A stretch of DNA of 22,600 nucleotides from RGIG5612 sp045600845 (GCA_045600845.1 JAZRYR010000039.1:1-22600); one strand, 5' to 3'. Positions 1-7,891 are shown, counted from the stretch's first letter. Notes: generated by a model not told the origin, from the letters alone. Program-made: numbers and translations.

Positions 1-56
1 AATATTTTGTAAAATATCGGTCAGAGGTTCTTTTCCGTCATTGGATGGAGCAGAAC

Positions 57-626
57 ATGAAAAATAGAAAAGTAATTAAAGTTTTATTAGTTGCAGTGTG
101 TTTTGTTACGGCAGGTGTAATTTTCAGCTGTGCAGTAAAAAAACAGAACAAACCACAGGACTTGGTTCTGGAAGAAGAAGTTTCTTCGGAAGAGGAAACT
201 GAGATGATAACAGAACAGCAGGTATGTGTCCATATCTGTGGCAGTGTGGTTACACCAGGGGTGTATTATCTGGAGAAAGATTCCAGAATACATGAGGCCG
301 TAGAAATGGCAGGGGGACTGACGGAAGAGGCAGCTGGGCAATCAGTCAATCTGGCAGAAACGGTGAAAGATGGGGAACAGATATATATTCCATCCCGGAC
401 GGAAGTGGAAAATGGATATGAATCTCCGAAGGATGGGCTGGTCAACATTAACACCGCAGGACTGGATGAGTTAAAGATGCTGCCGGGCATAGGAGATATA
501 AAAGCAGAAGCGATTATTTCTTACCGGGAAGGTAATGGGAACTTTTCGGATATTCAGGAAATTACAAACGTGGAAGGCATAAAGGACAGCTCCTATGAAA
601 AAATCAAAGACTATATAAGGGTATAG
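57..626 (+). CDS. comEA: ComEA-type helix-hairpin-helix DNA-binding protein
   Basis: A probable membrane-anchored DNA receptor of the competence uptake machinery, acting on the outer face of the cytoplasmic membrane. Residues 8-25 form one hydrophobic segment after a basic N-terminus (MKNRK). An acidic linker follows, then an SLBB-like domain at about residues 55-113 (ICGSVVTPGVY, ending IYIPS), then a C-terminal ComEA helix-hairpin-helix domain at about 128-189 (VNINTAG, LPGIGDIKAEAI, NVEGI). The size of 189 aa is usual for the family. I chose the ATG at 57 over the in-frame ATG at 45 because GGAG at 47-50 lies six bases before 57, while 45 has no ribosome binding site. The Cys at residue 25 has a poor lipobox (IFSC), so lipidation is doubtful. 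It is the first gene of a tight run that also holds comEC. Its promoter is not clear in the short upstream stretch. The family call is sure; a role in natural transformation is inferred. Confidence 0.9.
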   Translation: MKNRKVIKVLLVAVCFVTAGVIFSCAVKKQNKPQDLVLEEEVSSEEETEMITEQQVCVHICGSVVTPGVYYLEKDSRIHEAVEMAGGLTEEAAGQSVNLAETVKDGEQIYIPSRTEVENGYESPKDGLVNINTAGLDELKMLPGIGDIKAEAIISYREGNGNFSDIQEITNVEGIKDSSYEKIKDYIRV

Positions 627-635
627 AGGTTTTTT

Positions 636-1316
636 ATGAGCAAGGTATTAGTTGTTGATGATGAAAAATTAATTGTTAAAGGCATTAAGTTCTCTTTGGA
701 GCAGGATGGGATGGATGTGGAATGTGCATATGACGGAGAAGAAGCGCTTGCCATGGCACAGAAAACAGAATATGACGTCGTATTACTGGATATTATGCTT
801 CCAAAGATGGACGGATTCGAAGTTTGTAAGGCTATCCGTGAATTTTCCAATATGCCGATTATTATGCTTACCGCAAAGGGCGGGGATATGGATAAAATCC
901 TTGGCCTTGAGTATGGAGCAGACGACTATATTACCAAGCCATTTAATATTCTTGAAGTAAAGGCCAGAATCAAAGCGATGTTCCGTAGGAGTAAGCGCGC
1001 GGTAGCAGAAGCACCAGGTGAAATTGTTAAAAATGAACTCCGCATGGACCTTGATGCAAGGAGAGTATTTATTCAGGATAAGGAAGTCAATCTTACGGCA
1101 AAAGAATTTGATTTATTGGAACTCCTTGTGAATAATCCAAATAAAGTTTATAGCAGGGAACAATTGCTTAGCATTGTCTGGGGATATGAATACCCGGGAG
1201 ATGTCCGAACTGTTGATGTACATGTAAGAAGGCTGCGTGAAAAAATAGAAGATAACCCGAAAGAGCCGAAATATGTAAATACTAAGTGGGGAGTGGGATA
1301 TTATTTTAAGGCGTAG
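636..1316 (+). CDS. OmpR/PhoB-family response regulator
   Basis: Cytoplasmic two-component regulator of 226 aa, the standard length. The receiver domain (about 1-120) carries the acidic pair D8/D9, phosphoacceptor D52 (LLDIMLP), T79 and K101 (KPF), so it looks competent for phosphorylation. The C-terminal winged-helix domain (about 128-226) has the typical ELLVNNPNKVYSREQLL recognition region, DVRTVDVHVRRLR and the closing WGVGYYF strand. GAGG at 626-629 lies six bases before the ATG and overlaps the comEA stop codon. Its 3' end overlaps the start of the kinase gene that follows, so the pair is almost certainly cognate. It resembles the PhoB/WalR group in sequence, but I cannot assign a named system or target genes from sequence alone. 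Confidence 0.95.
   Translation: MSKVLVVDDEKLIVKGIKFSLEQDGMDVECAYDGEEALAMAQKTEYDVVLLDIMLPKMDGFEVCKAIREFSNMPIIMLTAKGGDMDKILGLEYGADDYITKPFNILEVKARIKAMFRRSKRAVAEAPGEIVKNELRMDLDARRVFIQDKEVNLTAKEFDLLELLVNNPNKVYSREQLLSIVWGYEYPGDVRTVDVHVRRLREKIEDNPKEPKYVNTKWGVGYYFKA
1288..1293 (+). promoter_or_regulatory. Ribosome binding site for the kinase ATT start
   Basis: GGGGAG lies six bases before ATT 1300, inside the last codons of the response regulator gene. It supports a start upstream of TTG 1393. Caution: these bases also encode the conserved Trp-Gly of the regulator's C-terminus, so their presence is partly forced by the protein. Confidence 0.5.
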
Positions 1317-2724
1317 CCAGGATTTCCTCGGAAGTCTGAGATTCAGAATCTTTATCATCATTTTAGCTGCCGGCATTATCCCTCTTTTTATCTTGGAGGG
1401 TGTATGCCTGAATGCTGCTGAGAACACTGTCATTGCCAACCGAACGAAAAATGTCAGTGCTCAGTTTTCTATACTATCTTCTTATTTCTCTCAGGATAAT
1501 GAGAGTCCGGTTGGTTCCGTTAAAAATTTTGATAAGTTAGCGGAAGATGTCGCAGGTGTTTTCCTGAATCGTATTCAGGTAATCGATAAAAGTTTTACGA
1601 TTGTCAGTGATACCTATCAGATCAATAAAGGAAAGCTATGCATTTCTCCGGACGTTAACCGGTGTTTTAACGGTAATAACCAGGCTTATACAGATAAACG
1701 GCATAAATGTCTGGTTTTGACTCAGTCGATTAAAAATTCCGATGGCGAAATTGAATATGTTATGTTTGCGACCTCTTCCATAGCAGATATTTATACGGCT
1801 ATGGATTCCATCCGCCTTATTGTAGGAGCAGTAGTTATTATTTTGACCATTCTGCTTTTGGCGGCAGCAATTTTCTCCGCTTACAAAATAGTGAAACCTT
1901 TCCGTAAAATTGAAGACACGATTGAGCGTATCGGACGTGGAGGTAATGTCGAAGCAATTGACCTGAAAGGAAGCAGTGAGATTATAACAATTTCCAATTC
2001 CTTTAACACCATGATGGAACGAATCAACCAGCTGGAAGATTCCCGCCAGGAATTCGTTTCCAATGTTTCCCATGAGTTGAAAACTCCGATCACCTCCATG
2101 AAGGTGCTTGCTGAATCCTTAGTTGGACAGGAAGGAATTCCGGAAGAACTTTATCAGGAATTTTTAGGAGATATTGTGGGAGAGTTAGACCGGGAAAATA
2201 ATATTATTAATGATCTGCTGACCCTGGTTAAGATGGATCGGACCGGTCTGGAAATGAACTTTACCACGGCAAACATCAATGAATTAATTGAAGCTCAGTT
2301 AAAGCTGATTCGCCCACTGGCTGCCCAAAAGAATATCGAGCTGGTTTTTGAAAGTTTTCGTCCGATTCTTGCAGAAGTGGACGAGACAAAGTTCTCCATG
2401 TGTGTTACCAATCTGGTAGGAAATGCAATAAAGTATAATAACAACGAAGGATGGGTACATGTATCCTTAAATGCAGATACCACCTATTTTTATGTTAAAA
2501 TACAGGATAATGGCTTTGGTATTCCGGAAAAGAGTATTGAGCATATCTTTGACCGGTTCTACCGGGTAGATAAGGCCAGAGACCGGGCAACCGGCGGCAC
2601 GGGACTGGGCCTGGCAATAACAAAGAGTATTGTTGTTGCTCATAATGGAGATATTAAGTTATATAGTGAAGTGGATGCAGGAAGTACATTTATTATGCAG
2701 ATTCCGTTAACCCATATATCCTAA
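1300..2724 (+). CDS. Membrane sensor histidine kinase (probable ATT start)
   Basis: Partner kinase of the upstream regulator. Read from ATT at 1300 it has 474 aa. A first membrane helix lies at about residues 14-33 (LRFRIFIIILAAGIIPLF), then an extracytoplasmic sensor of about 135 residues that may be Cache/PAS-like, and a second helix at about 172-194. A HAMP linker follows, then the HisKA helix with phosphoacceptor H258 (SHELKTP), and the ATPase domain with N box (NLVGNAIKYN), G1 (DNGFGIP), F box (FDRFYRVD) and G2 (GGTGLGLAI). The open frame begins after a TAA at 1276 and contains no ATG, GTG or TTG before TTG 1393. Starting at 1393 would delete most of the first helix, and no ribosome binding site precedes it. 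ATT 1300 has GGGGAG six bases upstream and overlaps the end of the regulator gene, so translation may be coupled. ATT 1303 or CTG 1336 are alternatives. Kinase identity is sure; the start is inferred. Confidence 0.85.
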   Translation: MILRRSQDFLGSLRFRIFIIILAAGIIPLFILEGVCLNAAENTVIANRTKNVSAQFSILSSYFSQDNESPVGSVKNFDKLAEDVAGVFLNRIQVIDKSFTIVSDTYQINKGKLCISPDVNRCFNGNNQAYTDKRHKCLVLTQSIKNSDGEIEYVMFATSSIADIYTAMDSIRLIVGAVVIILTILLLAAAIFSAYKIVKPFRKIEDTIERIGRGGNVEAIDLKGSSEIITISNSFNTMMERINQLEDSRQEFVSNVSHELKTPITSMKVLAESLVGQEGIPEELYQEFLGDIVGELDRENNIINDLLTLVKMDRTGLEMNFTTANINELIEAQLKLIRPLAAQKNIELVFESFRPILAEVDETKFSMCVTNLVGNAIKYNNNEGWVHVSLNADTTYFYVKIQDNGFGIPEKSIEHIFDRFYRVDKARDRATGGTGLGLAITKSIVVAHNGDIKLYSEVDAGSTFIMQIPLTHIS

Positions 2725-2731
2725 GAGAAGA

Positions 2732-3682
2732 ATGAAAAGATTAAAAACAATCCTCAGTTGCATATTGATACTGCTTATCAGCGCCTCTTCGGTACTGGGG
2801 CTTTTTGGCTGTGGAAAAACGGCGGCAGAAGAAGATAAGTTCATGATTTATTATGCGAACAAGGGAGCGGATGATATCATCTATAAAGAGCAGGAAATTG
2901 TGAATTCCGCTTCTTATGAGCAAGTGGACCTGATTCAGACTCTTCTCGATAAAATGTTTAACGTAGATCCGGAAGAAACTTCTTATTATTCTGTTAAGCC
3001 AAAAGGCGTATCCATCAACGGGATGATTGTAAAAGATGGAGAAGTAACCATCGATTTCAGTTCGGATTATCTGAAAATGTCCAATGTACGTGAAATCATT
3101 ATGCGTGCATCAATTGTACTGACCTTGATTCAGGTAGATGGAATCACAGGCGTATCTTTTACGGTTGATGGAGAACCTCTGACGGATCAAAAAGGAACGC
3201 TGATCGGCACTATGACAAAGGAAAGATTTGTAGATGTTCTCTTAAATGACGAGGGAATGTTAAAACAGGAATCGGACCTTACGATTTATTTCGCCAACGA
3301 AACCGGTGAAAGCCTGATACCGGTAGTTTACGGTTTTACGATTGATAACAGCAGTTCTTCCATGGAAGAATACATTGTCAGCCAGCTGATTGCCGGCCCG
3401 AAAACAAATGATGCTTTTCCAACGCTGGATAAAGAAGTAAGGGTGCTCAGTATAACCACTTCGGATAGAATCTGTTATGTAAATTTCGAAAGTAACTTCT
3501 TAACCCAAAATCAAACGGTCAGTGATGAATTGATGGTTTATTCGATTGTAAACTCTCTTTGCCAGCTACCTTATGTTAGTGCGGTCCAGTTTATGGTAGA
3601 AAGTGAGTCCGATATTGTTCTTCATAAGACCTTTGACCTTTCTCAGCCTTTAAGAAAAAAGACGGATCTGATAAAAAAATAA
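2732..3682 (+). CDS. Lipoprotein with two GerMN domains
   Basis: A secreted lipoprotein of 316 aa. Residues 1-27 are a type II signal peptide: basic start (MKRLK), hydrophobic core, and lipobox LFGC with the lipidated Cys at 27. Two GerMN domains follow, at about 63-150 (from LIQTLLDKM through VTIDFSSDYL to GVSFTVDGEPL) and about 211-292 (MEEYIVSQLIAGP, CYVNFESNFL, QFMVESE). GerMN occurs in spore germination protein GerM and in the actinobacterial lipoprotein LpqB. The gene sits seven bases after the kinase gene and has only a weak AAGAGAAG ribosome site, so it is probably translated together with the kinase. Its position suggests that it modulates the sensor kinase or works in the envelope process the kinase watches. 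This is inferred; a germination role is the main alternative. Confidence 0.88.
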   Translation: MKRLKTILSCILILLISASSVLGLFGCGKTAAEEDKFMIYYANKGADDIIYKEQEIVNSASYEQVDLIQTLLDKMFNVDPEETSYYSVKPKGVSINGMIVKDGEVTIDFSSDYLKMSNVREIIMRASIVLTLIQVDGITGVSFTVDGEPLTDQKGTLIGTMTKERFVDVLLNDEGMLKQESDLTIYFANETGESLIPVVYGFTIDNSSSSMEEYIVSQLIAGPKTNDAFPTLDKEVRVLSITTSDRICYVNFESNFLTQNQTVSDELMVYSIVNSLCQLPYVSAVQFMVESESDIVLHKTFDLSQPLRKKTDLIKK

Positions 3683-3693
3683 TCCTCTGAAAA

Positions 3694-5943
3694 ATGATAA
3701 AGAGAAAACTCCTTTTTACAGCATTGCTATTTGCATTGCTTTGTTTCTGTTTCCCGAAATTCGGAAAAGAACTTTTTTTTCCAGAAATGCCGGGAATAAA
3801 TGAGCAGGTATTGCTGACAGGTGTTGTTGATCAAATTGAAAATAAAACCGGCAATCATTATATTTTTATAAAAAAAACGAGGAATCCGGATACCGGAAAA
3901 AAATATGGGAAAGTCATAATTACCGCCGCTGAAGATGTTTTTGAAAAACTGGATATAAAATTAGGCGGATCTATCGAGGGATATTTCCGGTATACAGGAT
4001 TCCATGTCGCCCGGAATGCAGGTAATTATGATGAAAAAGAATATTATCATTCCCTGGGAATTGCCGGAAAATTCCGGCTGGAAAAATCGGAAGACCTGAA
4101 GAAAACCGGAACGCAATGGAATTATCTGAAACAATGGTTGTATCAGATTAAAAAAAACATTGTAGATACTTTTGAATCGACGATGACCGGATTTCATAAG
4201 CAAATCGGTATTTTTTCTGCCATCGTTGTGGGAGAAAAGTCCGGACTGGATCAAAATGTAAAAGAATTGTATCAGAATAATGGGATTGCCCATATTCTGG
4301 CAATTTCCGGACTACATATTTCCATGATTGGTATGAGTGTCTATTCCATATTGAGAAAACGGCATGGATATCCTTTTTCCTGTCTGATTTCGTCCTTGGT
4401 TATGGTGGGATTCTGCATAATGAGCGGCGGAAGCGTATCTGCGGTCCGTGCAACCACGATGTTTCTGGTACGGATGCTGGCAGAATTGCTGGGAAAAACT
4501 TTTGATATGCTTTCCTCTCTGGCGTTGGCCGCAATCCTGATCCTGGCCGACAATCCATTGATTCTTAAAAATGGAGCCTTTCTTCTTTCATTTAGTGCAA
4601 TTATGGGAGTCTGTGTAATAAATAAAGTACTTTCCGATTACCTTCCATCCGAAAACCGCCTGATTCATGCTTTTCTTGCAAGTTTCTCCGTTTCTCTGGC
4701 AACTTTACCGGTTATTACCAGTATGTATTATGAACTCCCTATATATTCCGTAATCTTAAATCTGTTAATCCTTCCATTAATGAGTTTTGTATTAGGCAGT
4801 GGAATCTTATGCGGACTTGCAGGAACGGTCAGTATTGCTCTGGGAAGAATTTTCATCGGAGCAGGAGTATATCTTCTGTCCTTTGTTGAAATCCTATGTA
4901 TGGTGATTAACCGGATCCCTTATAGTATTATGATTACCGGGAAACCGGCTTTGTGGAAAGTGATCCTTTTTTACATCACCTTAACCGTAGGACTTTTGTT
5001 CATGAAGCAGAAAACAAGGATGGAAAAAAAGTGGCTTAAAGAAGTCCGGAATCGGAAAGTGCTGCGAAAAAGAATCCTTTGGGTTTTGTTGTGGACAGTT
5101 TTCCTGATCCTGACAATCTTTATAAAAATACCGTCGGGGATGCTGAATCTGGTTTTTTTTGATGTGGGACAAGGGGACGGATATTTGATTCAATCTCCTT
5201 CCGGAAGAAATTATCTGATAGATGGTGGTTCAACTTCCGTTAACAAACTGAAAGAGTATCGTTTGGAAAGTGCCATCAAGTATCTTGGAGTATCTTCCAT
5301 CGACTATTCCATCATTACCCATGCCGATACCGATCATATTTCCGGTGTTATGGATTTGATAAGAGATAAGGGGGCAGGCCATATTTCTATAAAAAATCTG
5401 GTAGTAGCAGACCTTCCAGGAAATGAAAAAATGGAAGAGTTAATCCGCATGGCGCAGGAAAGCAGGATTCCCATCATTAAGATGCATTCGGGAACCGTTA
5501 TAACGGATGGGAAAATCCGGCTTACCTGCCTCCACCCGGAAGAAAAATATGTGGCGAAAGACAATAATGGAAAATCTCTGGTATTTCTGTTGGAATATGA
5601 TTCATTTAAGGCCTTGTTGACAGGGGATATGGGAGAAAGTGAAGAGATTCGCCTATTGGAGAATGGCATCCGAAAAGTGAATCTTTTAAAGGTTGCCCAT
5701 CATGGCAGCAGAACTTCTTCCTCGGAGGATTTCCTGAATGGGATTTTTGCAGGTTCTCTTCAGAAAATAGCGGTCATCTCTGCAGGTGAAAACAATTCCT
5801 ATGGTCATCCCCATAAGGAAACCATAAATCGGCTTCAAGAAGCAGGAGCGGAAGTATTCTGTACGGCGGAAACCGGAGAAATTATCATTTCTGTAGATAA
5901 AACCGGGACGGTAAAAGCGGAAAAATATTTATTGAATTTTTAA
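3694..5943 (+). CDS. comEC: ComEC/Rec2 DNA internalisation channel
   Basis: Polytopic membrane protein of 749 aa, full length for ComEC, which carries single-stranded DNA across the cytoplasmic membrane in natural transformation. A short N-terminal membrane segment is followed by an OB-like soluble domain (DUF4131 region, about 35-130). Next comes the Competence domain with many helices (about 175-460), with the typical ISGLHIS and MSGGSVSAVRA motifs. The C-terminal metallo-beta-lactamase-like domain begins at VFFDVGQGDG (about 489). Its metal-binding residues are present: H543-x-D545-x-D547-H548 and H669-H670 (AHHGS), so the nuclease domain appears intact. The ATG lies 11 bases after the GerMN stop with no clear ribosome site, which suggests coupling. 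The gene is complete. Whether the host is naturally competent cannot be judged here. Confidence 0.95.
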   Translation: MIKRKLLFTALLFALLCFCFPKFGKELFFPEMPGINEQVLLTGVVDQIENKTGNHYIFIKKTRNPDTGKKYGKVIITAAEDVFEKLDIKLGGSIEGYFRYTGFHVARNAGNYDEKEYYHSLGIAGKFRLEKSEDLKKTGTQWNYLKQWLYQIKKNIVDTFESTMTGFHKQIGIFSAIVVGEKSGLDQNVKELYQNNGIAHILAISGLHISMIGMSVYSILRKRHGYPFSCLISSLVMVGFCIMSGGSVSAVRATTMFLVRMLAELLGKTFDMLSSLALAAILILADNPLILKNGAFLLSFSAIMGVCVINKVLSDYLPSENRLIHAFLASFSVSLATLPVITSMYYELPIYSVILNLLILPLMSFVLGSGILCGLAGTVSIALGRIFIGAGVYLLSFVEILCMVINRIPYSIMITGKPALWKVILFYITLTVGLLFMKQKTRMEKKWLKEVRNRKVLRKRILWVLLWTVFLILTIFIKIPSGMLNLVFFDVGQGDGYLIQSPSGRNYLIDGGSTSVNKLKEYRLESAIKYLGVSSIDYSIITHADTDHISGVMDLIRDKGAGHISIKNLVVADLPGNEKMEELIRMAQESRIPIIKMHSGTVITDGKIRLTCLHPEEKYVAKDNNGKSLVFLLEYDSFKALLTGDMGESEEIRLLENGIRKVNLLKVAHHGSRTSSSEDFLNGIFAGSLQKIAVISAGENNSYGHPHKETINRLQEAGAEVFCTAETGEIIISVDKTGTVKAEKYLLNF

Positions 5944-5966
5944 GAAAAGCCATATAACATTACATC

Positions 5967-7007
5967 ATGGCTACGGAAATATTTAATAAAGAGAATATTG
6001 CCAATGTATATTTGTTTGTAGGAGAAGAAAACTACAAAAAAAGATTATACAGAGAACAGCTACGTAAGATTCTTACTGCCGGAAATGATATGAACTATTC
6101 CTATTTTGAAGGAAAAAACATAGATTTCGGTAAGGTTTACGATAGTGTTGTGACACTACCGTTCTTTTCTGAAAATCGAATGGTTGTAGTTGAAAATTCC
6201 GGGGTTTTTGCGGCTAAAAAGAAGGGCGGCGATTCGGAAGAGACTTCTGTGGAGGAAAGTTCCTCCGTAGAATCCGGTGGAAAAAACGACCAGCTGATAG
6301 AAAAGATTCTGACGGAACTTCCGAAAACCACATGTCTGGTTTTTCTGGAAAACAGTGCAGCAAAAAATAAGCGTGTTTATAAAATGCTTGCGACAAAAGG
6401 TTCAGTCATTGAATGCAATCCGGATACTGAGGCGGAAGTAATAAAATGGCTGGCCAAGGGGTTTGGCCAGGCAGGGAAAAAAGTTCGTCAAAGTGCAATT
6501 AAATTGTTGATTGACCGGGTAGGGCTGGATTATGACCGGCTTCGTCAGGAATACGAAAAAATAGTAAGCTATTCCGGCGACCGGGCCGAAGTTTGTGACG
6601 AAGATGTGCTGGCCGTTACCATGGCGGACATTGAATCCAAAATCTTTGATATGCTGAGCGCCATGGGACAGAAGGATGTTAAGAAAGTACTGGATAAATA
6701 CTATGATCTGTTATCCAATCATGAGCATCCTCTGTATATTCTGGCGATGGTCCGTATCCAGTTCCGTACGCTTCTTCAGACGGCTGAGCTGCGGAATAAA
6801 GGCTATACAACCGCGGAAGTTGCCCGGATGCTGAAAAAACGGGATTTCGTAATAGCAAATGCGGAAAAATATCTGAAAGGTTATTTTAAAATGAAGGATG
6901 TCCGAAATATTCTGGAGGAAATTTCGGAAACAGATAAAAAAATGAAAAACGGAGAAATTGGAGAGCAGACCGGAGTGGAAATGCTGCTGATTAAATTCTC
7001 TATGTGA
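5967..7007 (+). CDS. holA: DNA polymerase III, delta subunit
   Basis: Clamp-loader subunit that opens the sliding clamp; 346 aa, usual for HolA. The N-terminus (VYLFVGEENYKKR) matches the family's nucleotide-binding-like fold, and the C-terminal collar helices (KYLKGYFKMKDVRNILEEI) are present. Residues 84-106 form a low-complexity stretch, KKK followed by a Ser/Glu-rich segment, which looks like a lineage-specific loop between domain I elements. It follows comEC by 23 bases. No convincing ribosome binding site precedes the ATG, but this is the first start consistent with the family N-terminus. holA following comEC is a common neighbourhood in Firmicutes, so this is not evidence of a competence role. 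Confidence 0.92.
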   Translation: MATEIFNKENIANVYLFVGEENYKKRLYREQLRKILTAGNDMNYSYFEGKNIDFGKVYDSVVTLPFFSENRMVVVENSGVFAAKKKGGDSEETSVEESSSVESGGKNDQLIEKILTELPKTTCLVFLENSAAKNKRVYKMLATKGSVIECNPDTEAEVIKWLAKGFGQAGKKVRQSAIKLLIDRVGLDYDRLRQEYEKIVSYSGDRAEVCDEDVLAVTMADIESKIFDMLSAMGQKDVKKVLDKYYDLLSNHEHPLYILAMVRIQFRTLLQTAELRNKGYTTAEVARMLKKRDFVIANAEKYLKGYFKMKDVRNILEEISETDKKMKNGEIGEQTGVEMLLIKFSM

Positions 7008-7019
7008 TAAGAGGGAAAA

Positions 7020-7652
7020 ATGGATAAAAAAGAAATTCGCGCAGAAGTAACAAAAAAGAAACAGCAGTTATCTATGGAAAACGTGGAGGCTTTATCGGAA
7101 CAGCTGAAGAACCGGTTCTGTCAGCTGGATGCCTATAAAGAGACGGAATGTGTCTATGCTTATATGTCCTATAACGAAGAGGTAAGAACTTTACCGATTA
7201 TTATGCAGGCTTTGGCAGACGGCAAAAGAGTAGCAGTTCCGAAGACATATGCTTCCGGTGCGAAAACCAATTCAAAGGGGCAGGTGATTCCGGATTTTAT
7301 GGAATTTATTTATATTGATTCCATGGAAGATTGCGTTCCCGGTTACATGTCCATTCCGGAACCAAAGGATTCCATCTGCGGAATTGATGAAGAAGGGAAA
7401 TTAGACCTTTCCAAAGCGAGGATTGCAGAAGAAAAGAAGGTTCTTATTCTGATGCCGGGCCTTGCTTTTGATAAAACAAGAAACCGTATTGGATACGGAG
7501 GAGGTTTCTACGATAAGTATTTAGACAGCAAAAAAGAGACGGAATTTGTGAAGGTTGCCTTATGTTTTGACTTCCAGATTTATGACCATCTTCCGGTAGA
7601 AATTCATGATGAAAAAATGGACTTAGTAATTTCGCCAAATTACGTATTTTAA
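7020..7652 (+). CDS. 5-formyltetrahydrofolate cyclo-ligase
   Basis: Cytoplasmic enzyme of 210 aa that converts 5-formyltetrahydrofolate to 5,10-methenyltetrahydrofolate with ATP (MTHFS family; YgfA in E. coli, YqgN in B. subtilis). The N-terminal Lys/Arg-rich helix (DKKEIRAEV) and the strong C-terminal signature at residues 147-168 (GLAFDKTRNRIGYGGGFYDKY) identify it. AGAGGG lies about five bases before the ATG, and the gap to holA is 12 bases. It appears to be the last gene of the first operon. I see no terminator between it and the infC promoter. Confidence 0.93.
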   Translation: MDKKEIRAEVTKKKQQLSMENVEALSEQLKNRFCQLDAYKETECVYAYMSYNEEVRTLPIIMQALADGKRVAVPKTYASGAKTNSKGQVIPDFMEFIYIDSMEDCVPGYMSIPEPKDSICGIDEEGKLDLSKARIAEEKKVLILMPGLAFDKTRNRIGYGGGFYDKYLDSKKETEFVKVALCFDFQIYDHLPVEIHDEKMDLVISPNYVF

Positions 7653-7665
7653 GGGATTTCCGCTA

Positions 7666-7694
7666 TTGACATCGTATATAGATAGTGTTAATAT
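7666..7694 (+). promoter_or_regulatory. infC: Sigma-A promoter of the infC operon
   Basis: The -35 box TTGACA (7666-7671) and the -10 box TAATAT (7689-7694) are separated by exactly 17 bases, with TG just upstream of the -10. This is nearly consensus. Transcription should begin near 7701, giving a leader of about 190 bases before infC. Confidence 0.85.
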
Positions 7695-7803
7695 AACACG
7701 GTCGTTTGAAAACAAAGAAGAGTTTCCACTCTCACCTCGTCGCAAATGGGCGCACGTTGGTTAATATTTTCGAACTCCTGAGTCGGGAGTTTGAATTTAA
7801 GGT

Positions 7804-7832
7804 GGATAGCTCTCGGGCTGTCCTTTTTCTTT
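7804..7832 (+). terminator. Intrinsic attenuator in the infC leader
   Basis: A 7-bp stem GGATAGC (7804-7810) with GCTGTCC (7817-7823), loop TCTCGG, is followed by TTTTTCTTT. This is a Rho-independent terminator shape 50-60 bases before the infC ribosome binding site, so it is expected to be conditional. Upstream CACCT (7733-7737) can pair with AGGTG (7800-7804), touching the base of this stem. That is a possible switch, but only weakly supported. Confidence 0.75.
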
Positions 7833-7880
7833 ATACAAAGCGTCAGCGTTTTCTAAAAAGAAACAAACATGAAACACTTT

Positions 7881-7886
7881 GGAGGT
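7881..7886 (+). promoter_or_regulatory. infC: Ribosome binding site fixing the infC ATC start
   Basis: A perfect GGAGGT lies five bases before ATC 7892 and downstream of the attenuator. No ATG, GTG or TTG in the infC frame lies within a usable distance, so this site fixes a non-AUG start. Confidence 0.8.
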
Positions 7887-7891
7887 GTACT

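Larger units (their letters stand above)
7701..7891 (+). ncRNA. infC operon leader, L20-leader-type attenuator
   Basis: An untranslated leader between the promoter and infC. I can pair a small hairpin AGAGT-TTCC-ACTCT at 7719-7732. A second hairpin of about 10 bp has arms 7769-7778 and 7786-7795 (core CGAACTCC with GGAGTTTG). A third hairpin is followed by a T-run (listed separately). In Firmicutes, ribosomal protein L20 binds such a leader, which mimics its 23S rRNA site, and causes premature termination (L20_leader family). The position, the stem order and the terminal attenuator fit that family. I have not matched it to a covariance model, and the L20-binding pseudoknot is not resolved by eye. 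Confidence 0.7.

Noticed and set aside
1297..1320. Programmed frameshift fusing the response regulator to the kinase
   Set aside because: A +1 shift would be needed, but the codons before the TAG (TTT AAG GCG) offer no good slippage pairing, and the regulator ends at its normal family terminus.
3961..4293. Minus-strand open frames inside comEC, kinase, argJ and other genes
   Set aside because: They lie opposite strongly conserved coding sequence, have no ribosome sites and show no recognisable protein features. They are shadows of the real genes.
7706..7891. Upstream extension of the infC frame from TTG 7706
   Set aside because: It runs through the hairpins and attenuator of the leader, starts just after the predicted transcription start without a ribosome site, and encodes no family-like sequence. 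GGAGGT before ATC 7892 is far better.
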